Assembly: GCF_043380555.1 (NCBI RefSeq)
Contig: NC_091752.1
Location: 30,902,666-30,966,665, forward strand
Source of the DNA: Nothobranchius furzeri
Taxonomy: Eukaryota > Chordata > Actinopteri > Cyprinodontiformes > Nothobranchiidae
Direction of reading: 5' to 3'
DNA: 64,000 nucleotides
The notes beneath the pieces were generated by a model. That model had not been told where the DNA came from and searched no databases. It was given only the letters and a program-made list of their open reading frames with translations. The stretch's first letter is position 1; every line of letters begins with the position of its first letter. The translations under genes were made by a program, and so were the position numbers. Of this stretch, positions 1 through 13,326 are shown piece by piece.

Positions 1-2584
<2,584 letters not shown>

Positions 2585-2592
2585 ATGCAAAA

Positions 2593-3177
<585 letters not shown>

Positions 3178-3439
3178 ATGCAAAACACTGCAAGAGTTTT
3201 TAGGTTATTATAGAAAACAGTAGAAATAAAGTTACTGGGTTTTAGGCATAAACTATAAAATTTAAATAATAAGAATTAAAAAAGTATTTATGAGCTGGTA
3301 TACATGCTTACAGCATGGATTTTGATAAAGACAAAACATTTTAATTCCTGTTTTAAAAAATGAAATAATTAATTCTGTTGTTTTAACGGCAAGCCATACA
3401 CAAAATCTGACAATAACACAAAATATTGCTGGCAGAAAG

Positions 3440-5052
3440 TGTCAGCATCACTTGTGTATTTTTGGATGCTAAATAATGGCTTTTTTACTTATATCCGATA
3501 TCCTATATTGTCTAACTCTTAATTTCCGATACCGATATAAACCTATATCAACATATGCAGGGTCCCCCCAGTGGCGGTGCCGGGGTGGGGGGGGGATAGG
3601 TGGCGCTATACCTACCCCTGGATTAGTCATTGCACCCCCTAGCACCCCCAAGTAAATATTAGATTTTTTTTTTTTACATTTACTTTTAATTTAACGTGTG
3701 GATGTGATAATATTTAACATACAAAACAAAATAATCAGTAAATTATCATATTGGTAGTAAAAACTCTAACCACAACAGGGAATTGATGTTAACCTTTGAC
3801 CTCATTTTCCACCTGCGAACAAGTGAAAGGTAGAGCTAGTGGTAAAATGGATCGGTTTTCATTGCCCAAAATTCCACGGGTTCAGTCAGAAACAAGTTAA
3901 TCTTTGGAAGTGGTCTCAGACCCACAAAAACTTACGGATCTGGATGAAGAGAGTCAACCCTCAACCGCCGCAGCAGTCGAGGGTTTTGCCGCTGAAAATG
4001 CTAACACTAATGTTAGCTAACCTTGCAACACAATATAGATGGTTTTCTGTGTGGCTGTATGTGTTTATGATTTCATGGAAAAGTCAGCGATTGTTCATAT
4101 GTTTATGATGTATATTAATGATTGTTTCAGGTGATGTTGAGGTTTTGTGCACTCATGTGAATCTGCTAGTGTTGAAGGTGTTTTAGAGAACAATAGGTAC
4201 GCATGACCACTTCCTTCATAGCACCCTCAATAAAAAGACTAGCTCCTTCATAGCTCCTGCAGAAAAACATTCCGGAGCCGCCACTGGGTCCCCCTAATAA
4301 TTTAATAAAAAATGAAACAAATAATTTAGGTTTCTAACATCACAAATCTTCTATCATGAATGCTTAAGGTTTAAACATTATCTGTGCAAAATTACAACAA
4401 CTTCAATTTAAGTTAGTAATCAAAAATAAATTAACATGTTTAATTTTTCTCCAGCAGCAGCCCTGGAGATATGCCTGACAAACACCCTGTAACGAACTTA
4501 ATAACTATCTTAAGGCCAAAGATATTTATTAAGTTTGTGATGGAAAAAAGTTTGATTAATAAGTTAGTAAATATTATAGGTGAATTAAAAATAAAAAGGT
4601 TTGCCAAGACATATGTAAAAAATGGTAAAGTAATAGTGATAGTAATGTATTTTTTTCTGTTTCTGTATATTGTAGTTACGTTGATAAAACATTTATAAAG
4701 ACCTTCATTTAGGAAAAGTAAGCCTTGGGTAAAGATTCTTGTGCTGTTTTAGTTGTTTGGTAGCTGCCAGCAACAGATAGCTATGTGCCCAAAGGACAGC
4801 AGGGCAAATTCCTGATTATTCACAAGTTGTGCCAAACAAAACAAAAATATCTCAAAAACTAAACCTCAGGTCTGTTGTATTTTGGTATTTTCAGAGCGAG
4901 GAGATGAACTTGAAGAGTTTGGTTTATAATATGTGGGTGGTATGAAAAAATTGGCCTACTAAAGGAGAAAAACCAATAGCGATATATTCAGATATTACAC
5001 TGTAACACTGGCCGATAATATCAGTAGACCAGTAATATCAGACATCCCTAAT
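3440..5052. mobile_element. Remnant of an older DNA transposon split by a hAT element
   Basis: Sequence rich in CCGATATC-type words at 3495-3560 and again at 4975-5050 (ending GACATCCCTA) resembles the two ends of a decayed element. The inner hAT copy at 3569-4286 was inserted into it. I can identify the right-hand end fairly well but not an exact left end, and I see no target duplication. The AT-rich interior has no credible coding sequence. Confidence 0.35.
3569..4286 (+). mobile_element. hAT-superfamily element, 718 bp, internally deleted
   Basis: It is flanked by a perfect 8-bp duplication GGTCCCCC at 3561-3568 and 4287-4294. The termini are inverted repeats: the left end begins CAGTGGCGGTGCCGG and the right end finishes CCGGAGCCGCCACTG. 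Inside, an ATG at 3847 opens a short frame (MDRFSLPKIPRVQ...) that stops after 17 codons. This looks like the decayed beginning of a transposase. The catalytic core is absent, so the copy is non-autonomous. Confidence 0.85.
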
Positions 5053-5537
5053 TTCATGTATTTATTGTGATAATCAGACAACCACATAGAACAAGGAAAG
5101 GCAGTCGTGAGCTGAGGCATGAGACAGTGCGGGAACTCTGCCCTTCTTTACTGAAGTAAAACACTTTAGAAACCATCAATCTGCTGAAGTCACCTCTCTG
5201 TACTGTTGCTGCAATGTGAGAAATGTCCCAAATGAATTCAATTACCAAAAAGACATTGGAGGCATGTGACAATATTAGACAGATCTGCAGAATCCGGAGA
5301 TGACATGAATCAAAATGATCCGGTCTGAAAAAACTTAACTTATTGTATATGCTGAACGTATTATTGCATATTGCATATATACACCAGTAGAGATCTTTGT
5401 CAAGGCGCTGGCTTCAATTCAGCCTCCTAGGCACTGGGAATAACCTCTCACACTGATTGCAGTTTCACTTCCTCACATTGTTATTTTATCAAGCTCCTGT
5501 CAGGCTACAGTCTGTAAGTAAGCAGGAATCAGACACA
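4295..5537. other. Non-coding stretch
   Basis: Outside the transposon remnant that ends near 5050, no gene or conserved motif is apparent. The reading frames here are short and AT-rich. Confidence 0.5.
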
Positions 5538-6189
5538 GGGCATTTCTCAATGTCAAGGCGCCTGGCCGCGTGAGGCGATGTCTTGCGAGGCCAGGCGCCT
5601 TGCTTACGAGGACACTGTCCTTCCTTGGTCAAAGAAAACGGTTAAATGGAACAGACTTGCATCACTTGACCACGGCGGTCATGTAACGTCATGTGACACG
5701 GGAGATAACGTTACATTTTATACGTATTAGTTTCAATATAAATATATAACAAGACTTTTACTTTTGAAATTGTGTATATATTTGTTAAACTAAATATGTA
5801 AGCGAGTTACTACCCGCTAGCCACCGAAGTTGCAACTAATAGGCAGCTAACCAACAATAGATAACTTCTTTGGATTTAAAAAAAATTCTAATTAGTTGAT
5901 TTACTTTTAAACTTGAAAATTGTCCCCGAGGTAGCTGCCGGCTTCTGATCCACCGTCCTCTAGATATTACTGCGGTGTATTGTGGGTAATTTTTGACCAA
6001 GGTTAGGCTACAAGACACCTCTCGTGTATCCTTGCTCAGCTAGCTAAACGGCTAACAAACGCAGAACACATGCCTCGGTAGAACATGAACATTGGAACAC
6101 ATCTTGGAAGCTCCCAATGATGTATCTCCTAGGCAACCGGGGCGGGGCCAAAACATCAAGGCAAGGTTCCTTGGCATTGAGAAACACCC
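5538..6189. mobile_element. MITE-like element with inverted termini
   Basis: The left end GGGCATTTCTCAATGTCAAGG is the inverted counterpart of the right end CCTTGGCATTGAGAAACACCC, about 19 of 21 matching. A 3-bp direct repeat ACA flanks it (5535-5537 and 6190-6192). The GC-rich left arm carries a second small palindrome around GGCGCC. There is no transposase. A 3-bp duplication suggests a PIF/Harbinger-type mover, but the family is not certain. A similar right end (TATTGAGAAACGACCCA) is seen near 48108. Confidence 0.6.
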
Positions 6190-6192
6190 ACA

Positions 6193-8431
6193 GTGTCACA
6201 GTAATCTGGACTGCTGCAAAAAAGACACCTCAGTGAAAGTAGATCTCTTGAATGGCCCACAGTCATAAAGGAGATGCAACAAGGTTATGGCAGAATAATT
6301 ATGGTGAGCTACTTCCTGGTATTAGGTGCTGGTGGGACGTTTTCCATTGTACAGACACTCTAGGTTTCTGTTTTGGAGGAATAATTTTTACATGTGTTTC
6401 CATAACCTAGTGGTATTTTTCTATTAGAAATATGCGTTACACACACGCACACACACACTAGGGTTCATAATGTTAGCGATGTGACTGCACAGGTAGCTTC
6501 AGTGTGCATTGGTTATAACTGACGTCCATATCTCGATGATGTGTCTCTCATCAGTAAAAACCATGGTTATATCTTTACTTCACAGTTTACCTGCTGTGTC
6601 ATCTTTTTGTAGGTGCATTGAATGCATCATCAGTAACTTTTAGTGGTGTACAGCCAGGTAGAAAATCGTTGGACAATATTAACCAACACACATGCTTCCT
6701 AAATAAACTTCTCAGTGACATGGTCTCTCGTTTCTGCAGCAGCGTATTTTTCCAAGTATCCTCACCGATCTATGCACCTGAAGCTTTGTGTGACGTAACT
6801 TAAGATAAAAACATGGTGATGGTGTTTAAAAAGCAGATGTGGGCTTGTAAATTGCGTTTAATGTGTTGAATCTTTTCAAATCGCATCATAAATTGTATTT
6901 AATTGAAAATCGTTTTTCAAATCATTAATGAATTTTGAGCAGTGATGAATCGTATCGAATTGTATTGGCAGAGGGCTTCACCGTATTGTCAATATATTGT
7001 ATCGCTGGTAGTGTATTGAGTGCCTCAGTGGTGAAGAAACACATCCCTAAAACACACACACACACACACACACACATGCATGCACACATGCACATACACG
7101 CTGTTAGATATATAATGCACGACTAACTGAACTGCAAACACAGATCCAAGTAGTTCATTATGTCAGTGACCAGAGCAGCCTATTAGGCAGAAACTCCACA
7201 TCATTTGATTAATTCACTGTTTATTAAATATTTATGGGCCATGTTATGAAGGAGGCTTAGAGAAAGACATTTTTTTTCTTTAGGATGAACCTAATCCATC
7301 ACAAGCTGGTGATGATGGTGTTGCTGCCAGAGGATGGTAGAAAGGGTTGTGAAACAGCCCGAGGCCATCTGTCAGGTGCTCACCACTGACAAGAACAAGC
7401 ATTTAGTGCTGTATTTATTTATTTATTTATTTTTGTTTTTTTGGCAGGAGATTTACTTGCTGGAGTGTACAAGTGATGCTTTAAGTCAGCTCTCAAAGTA
7501 CACAGATTTTCAATCTGGCAAAGCTGAGAAATTTGTTTGTGGAGGTTGACAATGGTTAAGTTTAAGTTTCTGCTCTTGGGTAAAGGTTTCTGCATCTCAC
7601 AAAACTTCATATGTTCACCAGCTGTATCAATGAGAGCCAAGTTTACGGTGATGCTAAACTGAAAAGAAGATTTTATTATTGAATTTAGGGAACATCAAAA
7701 GTATCAGACAGTTGTTTAGATCTTCACATTTCTGAATCATAGAAGCTACAATTTGACTGTGATCATGGGTATCACTGGCTGTTACATCACTGATTGTGCT
7801 GCTTTTGCGAGTGTTGAGATAACATGTTTCTGTGTGAGTACTATGATTTAGACTTTCCAGACAGGTGTCGTTTTCATGCGACGTCGACCAAATCGATTTC
7901 TCCACACTCTCTTGTGGATCAAATTTACCCTGTTCACCTTGAATGAAGTATATTAAGTGTGGTGTATTGTTCATTAACGTCCCTTACTGTGATATAGTAC
8001 ATCATTAAACTTAATAACTTACTAATTTGGATTCTTCGTAAGTGTAAATCTAGAGCATTATTATTTCACACAATTTGTCAGAGTCTGGACAAGGTGCAAT
8101 ATGTAAGAATGACATCCTGTGGTCACTTTCTCACTGCCGTTCTGTAAGATTCATGGCTGTTGCCCATTACAAATCAGCGCCAGAAGACTCTAGATGACAA
8201 GCAAAGACCAGTCTTACACAATAAAATGATTAATTGTTAAATACATTGTTATATCTGGTGTTTGCACTCTTGAATGTTAAGGTATAGTGAGCACTTACTA
8301 CACTTATTACGGTAATATTTCTCCTGCATTAGAGGAAGTATGGTCGTTTGATGTATAGCTGTTAGCTTGCAGTTATAGTTCTGAACGACTCATTAAGGGA
8401 ACACCAAGATTGACATTATTTTCTTCACACA
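6193..8431. other. Non-coding stretch with a CA microsatellite and a repeat terminus
   Basis: No gene is recognised. There is a CA array at 7050-7076. The motif AAGGTGCAATATGTAAGAAT at 8090-8109 is a dispersed repeat end that recurs at about 31891 and in diverged form at 25350. Confidence 0.45.
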
Positions 8432-8882
8432 TACAGCGCTCAGCATAAATGAGTACACTCCACAATATGTGTCAGAAAACCTTTAGTTCCCTTTCAAAAT
8501 CAACTTTTTCTATGAGATACTAAACTACAAAACACTCCCAGGAATGTGGGCAATTGATTGTAAACACGATTTGTTGTGTGATTTTCCTAACAAATCTATT
8601 CAAGTCCATGATGCAAAAATGAGTACACCCCAGTTATAGTCTTAGGAGAAAAACCACACTTCCCTGCAAACAGTCAACGTCTATATTGAGTCTGTTGGTC
8701 CAGACCATGTAGGACGTCCAAACTAGGTCTTTGCACAGTGGGTTAAGACTACAAAATTCCAGTAACAGGCATTCAACCACAGGTGAGTCTAATGAATCAT
8801 TTAAAAGGTATCCAGCAGACAGGTGACTATAAAAGGGCGTCACTTACCAAAGAAAAGCCCTTCCCATTTCATACTGTCATCA

Positions 8883-9506
8883 ATGGCTCCACATGGAAGA
8901 GAAATGTCACATAATCTGAGAAAGGAAATCTTTTCTGTACACAAAAAAGGTGAGGACTACAAGAAGATCTGCAAAACTTTACATATCAGTCAAAATACGA
9001 TAGCAAAAGTGATCCAAAAATCTAAGAAAGATGGAAGTGCAACCATCTTACAGAGACGTCTAAGCCATCCACAGAAGGTAACATCTTAACAGGAGCGTCT
9101 TCTGATGAGAAGGGTTGAAGAAAATCGCTGTGCATGTTCACTGCAAAAAGCTAAAACAGTAGAAAACCAAACTGGAGTCACCGCTTCCAGTGACACCATA
9201 CGACCCATACTGCAGAGGAATGGGATGCACGGGTATTGTCCACGAAGGAAGCCTCTCCTAAAGCCCATGCACAGAAAAGCACAACTAGGATTTGCTAGGG
9301 CCCATGCTGAAAGAGAGGAAGACTACGGAGACTCTATACTCTGGAGTGATGAGACAAAGATCACTGGTTTTGGAACTAATGGTTTCAAAACTGTGTGGCA
9401 TCATAAAGGTGAGGATTTCAAAGAGAAATGTATGGTGCCTACAGTGAAACATGGAGGTGGCAGTGTTCATATGGGGCTGCATGAGAATTCTGACGTAGCA
9501 AGTTGA
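8883..9506 (+). pseudogene. Tc1 transposase pseudogene, C-terminal half lost
   Basis: The frame from the ATG at 8883 gives an N-terminal helix-turn-helix region (MAPHGREMSHNLRKE...) and stops at 9089. A second frame (9105-9506) resumes with the bipartite DNA-binding and linker region. It then reaches the first catalytic aspartate in LWSDETK, followed by the VKHGGGS glycine box, and terminates soon after. The blocks that would carry the second Asp and the Glu are missing; only a short tail resembling the Tc1 C-terminus survives near 9530-9650. It cannot encode an active enzyme. Confidence 0.8.
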
Positions 9507-9736
9507 GCATCACTCTCCATCCAGCATCCGGCTCTAAAAGAGGTTATTCTTGAAGAATGGAAAAAGATAGATGTTGCAATATGTCACCAACTAGTTAATT
9601 CCATGCCTAGAAGACTTGGTGCTGTCCTTGAAAACCATGGTGTTCACACAAAATACTAGACGTAGTAGGTTTTGTTGGGGGCATATTCATTTTTGCCCCA
9701 ACCAATTTTTGTAAAACTGAAGATTTTGTGATCTAA

Positions 9737-9737
<1 letters not shown>

Positions 9738-9795
<58 letters not shown>

Positions 9796-9848
9796 TAATT
9801 TCCCTCTGGGATTAATAAAGTATCTTTGAATTGAATTTGAATTAGAAT
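9738..9848 (+). repeat. (ATT)n array followed by LINE-like 3' tail
   Basis: About 18 ATT units are followed by CCCTCTGGGATTAATAAAGT and GAATTGAATTTGAATT repeats. The GGGATTAATAAAGT tail followed by short simple repeats is typical of 3' ends of fish non-LTR retrotransposons. A related tail occurs at 19158-19204. It lies inside the dead Tc1 element, so it inserted later. Confidence 0.6.
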
Positions 9849-9976
9849 TCATGTTATGGAAGTGGTCAGTAAAACCCAACCTTGAGAAAATTCAGAAAAT
9901 AGTTTTTTTGTTCATTGAGCTACTGATCAAATTCATACTTTTCAAAGGGGTGTACTCATTTATGCTGAGCACTGTA

Positions 9977-12313
9977 CATTTCACTGAAATATCAAGTTGT
10001 TGGTCATTGATAAAATATTGTGAGATATTTTTATAGTCCTATTTTATAGTATTTGCTTCTGATTCATTGTTAGCTCAACACTAGCCTCCAGCCTGCTTTA
10101 ACCAATATTAAAACAAGAAGATGCCGTGGCTTCTTAAGGGTACAAGAAAAACTTCTGGGTTGCTCCTGTTTACTGGCTTTGGTTCTTCAAATGACTCTGG
10201 AGCTTTTTGCCGGCTGATGTCAAATTACAAATACCTGTGCTGCAGCATTAGCTCTCCAAAGACACTGCAGCCTCACAAACTCACCGATTGTGAAGACTAC
10301 CTACGTACTTCTTGCATATTTTTTGAAGGGAGAAAAATTGACAACCTTCCAGCCAGCTGAGAATGAAATGTAGTTCAACATGATTAGGACATCAGACTGT
10401 AGAACTTGTTGCTCCTTCAACAGCCTTTCATTGTCAAGCCAGTAATCCCAAAACTACTGCTCATATCTACAAACATCTGCATCCAGGTTGCAGTTGCGCT
10501 CTTGAAATCACCAGTGCATGAACTTCTTATCTAAAGTGCATCTCCAATTACTGAACTTATTTTATGCTGCTATGGTCAGTGTGAATTTTCTTTTCTTTTT
10601 TTGTTGTTGTTGTTGTTGTTGTGTTTTGACTTTGCGGTTAAAGTTCCTTGTCAGTATGCTGTTGAATAGAAGTTCCTCATGCCCTAAATGTTTTAAAACA
10701 ACGCCTGATTATGGTACATTCCCAACAACCTAAGCCCCATCTGCCTCCAGATGTCTTTCTGCGTGTTGCTTGAGCTCAGCTAGCATATTATAAAAAGGAG
10801 CAAAATAGAGATCAGCATGTCCGCATTGGACCTCATATGCCAATATCACTGCTCAGCTAAATTAGTTTGCTAAAAATAGAAACCTGATAGAATAGCAATC
10901 TACCCAACTCCCACCACCTGGCCAGTAGTCACCAATTTAGATGGAAACTTAGACTCAGCTTGGATTGTGCTGTCTGCTACAAATGCCTCAAAATAAGGGA
11001 ATAAGTTGTGTGGCAACCCAGTAAATGAGTATTGATCTCTGTGTGTACCCAACACCATTACTCCTACGTGCCTGGGCGTTAAACTTATGGTAAATTGTTG
11101 GGCTTAATGCTGACACCATAATGGCATCACTGCAGTAGCGGCTGGCTGCTTAATCCTATCTCACATGATCTATTCTGTCTGCAGTCACACAGAATTTTCC
11201 ACTAATAACAAAGTTGAGTTTTGGAAGCAAACAAAAGAGCAAGCCTGTACTGTAACTTTAGTTTTTTGTTTTTTAAGTTCTGCAGTAGCCGAGTCACATA
11301 AATAGATTGATGATTAATAGTTTTCTGTGCTATTTTCTCATTTTCTATTAAACCAGATCATAAAGTAAAAAAATCTTGCATAGGGAACACTTCCATTATT
11401 TATCTCACTAAAACAGACAGAGAAGGCTCAAGCTGATTCTCAAGCTGATTTTTACCGTAGCATCTAATTTGTCCACCTCTGGAACAATATGTGACTCGCT
11501 GCTGTTCTGCAGGTCAGACTTCCCGTTTTAAATGAAAGTCACAACTTGTTTTCCTAAAGTAATTTCTCAACTCTTACATTTTTCTTAACGTGTCAAGGTT
11601 AACAACTACAGACATTTTCTTCTGCTTTTCAAGCTGTTATCTTCACATACACACATTTTGCCCCGCATAAGCCAATTAAACAATGTTCAGCTTTCATTTG
11701 CAACACACCGCTGTATCATACTTTCTGTAAAATGTGCTTTGTAAGAAGTTAAAAGTAGACTTTGTTCTCTTTAAGAGGATTTTAAGGGTTTCCATTCATC
11801 ATAAATGCTGCCTTTTCCAGCAGTACTTGTGGATTTTTTCTTTTGCTTTTGTTTAAGATGTTGCACACCGGTACAATAATAAGTGTGCCTTTTTTTGCAT
11901 GGACGTGTTGACTGTAACATAAATCCTACATGTGTGAAAAGGGAGGAAATGTAATCCGTATATGTGCATGAAGGAGGTGGTATATGTTTGCAGCCTGGAC
12001 AGCAGGAGGCCCTTTGGTATTATTTGCAGCTGTGTGAGCTCTGTCACAAACGGCTGTGAGACGCTGCTGGCTACTGGGGTTATTTAACAACTCTCTGGGA
12101 GGTCTGAGAGCCTAAGCACAGGTGCAGCACTTAGTTTCAAATGCCTTTCCCTGTAGGATGAAATATTGTGTGAGCAGTCATCATTTCTAACAGTATGGGA
12201 CTGTTTTGGTCTTAAATGGCATTGATAACCAACTGGGCAGGTTAGAGAAGGAGTTTACTCTTTTGCATAAACTATCTTAGGTGAGTCAGTTTTATTTTTA
12301 TTTTTAGTATTTG

Positions 12314-12367
<54 letters not shown>

Positions 12368-13307
12368 TTTTATATTTATTTTTAGTATTTGTTTATATAT
12401 ATATATATATATATATATAGTTTTCTTTTTAGTATTTGTTTTATATATATATATATATATATTTAGTAATTTTAAAGTTAGAGATGTAAAAACAATAACA
12501 CTTCATCCACCCTCAGCCGAATCGTGCTTTTCTCTTTCTGTACTCTTGTTGTGTTTCTGCATCACTTTGACTAAACTCTGCCAAATTATGCATGGTTACA
12601 GCTTAGGCAGCATCGTGGACCTGTACAGTAAGTGACACCTAAACCCTCTTTTATTCAGGCAAGACACAAACACAAGAACACCCTGAAAGTACTTTCCTCG
12701 GGCAGCAGGTGTGTTTTTGACAGAATGTGCAACTGTTTCACTCCCCAGAAAGCCAAATTTCAACAAAAAGTTGAGAAAAAAGTTTCCCGTTTTCTATCAT
12801 CTGATTTTTGCTGCGTAAAACCGTCACAAAAAAGTGCAGTTTAAAATCATGTTTTGTTTTGTTTTATTTTTTTCAAAACTGATAGAGAATGAAAATAGTA
12901 AAAGTTTAAGTGCAATTTGCTGGATGTCATGATACAAAGGTGTTGGGTGCAATCTCTCTTTTTCACTGAAGGCTGTGGGCTATGACCTTGTTGAGTTAGA
13001 TGTTAAGTTGTGAAACAGAGCTAGAAATCCATTCACAGCATGCATACAAATTGTCCGAAACTACTTTGAAATTATTTTTAAGAGAGAGCACTTGGTTACT
13101 AAAATGACAATTCTGTCAAAAAATATCTTAACTTGGTAAAATAGGCTTATAGCACCATCTACTGGTGATTCACGGGATTCCCAGCTACACTCATGCACTG
13201 TTCCTCTCTGTTACCTCCCCACCCCGCTCTGCTTTACTTTATGTATGCTGTATTTATCCCTCCCTAACCATGTTACCTCTTATCTCACTCTCTTTGACTC
13301 TCTCTAG
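9977..13307. other. chrm3 upstream flank or intron, no recognised gene
   Basis: No coding sequence is supported. The stretch contains a short TTG run (10603-10621) and three TA arrays at 12316-12464. A strong donor-like site TACA|gtaagtg at 12628 might end a chrm3 5'-UTR exon, but I have no independent support. A pyrimidine-rich tract followed by AG at 13306-13307 is the likely acceptor for the chrm3 coding exon. Confidence 0.4.
12316..12464. repeat. Three (TA)n arrays separated by a repeated spacer
   Basis: Each TA array is preceded by the same spacer, about TTTTTAGTATTTGTT. The structure is therefore a minisatellite of three compound units with shrinking TA lengths. Confidence 0.85.
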
Positions 13308-13326
13308 AATATGCCAGAGCATTACA
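13301..13326 (+). promoter_or_regulatory. Splice acceptor and upstream start codon before chrm3
   Basis: A pyrimidine-rich tract (CTCTTTGACTCTCTCTAG) ends with AG at 13306-13307. It is followed by a short leader that contains an out-of-frame ATG at 13311, 16 nt before the receptor ATG at 13327. The ORF from 13311 runs 42 codons and overlaps the receptor start (stop at 13437-13439). Both ATGs have A at -3. Confidence 0.55.

Larger units (their letters stand above)
8434..9974 (+). mobile_element. Dead Tc1-like transposon
   Basis: The element is bounded by TA on both sides (8432-8433 and 9975-9976). Its ends are inverted: the left begins CAGCGCTCAGCATAAATGAG and the right finishes CATTTATGCTGAGCACTG. 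The interior carries a broken Tc1 transposase (8883-9506). A later insertion of an (ATT)n run plus a LINE-type tail sits at 9738-9848. The two TIRs still recognisably share the AGTACAC word. Confidence 0.85.

Noticed and set aside
13165..13326. 54-codon N-terminal extension of the chrm3 frame
   Set aside because: The extension is low-complexity intronic sequence crossing a good splice acceptor. The ATG at 13327 gives the expected receptor N-terminus with glycosylation sites.
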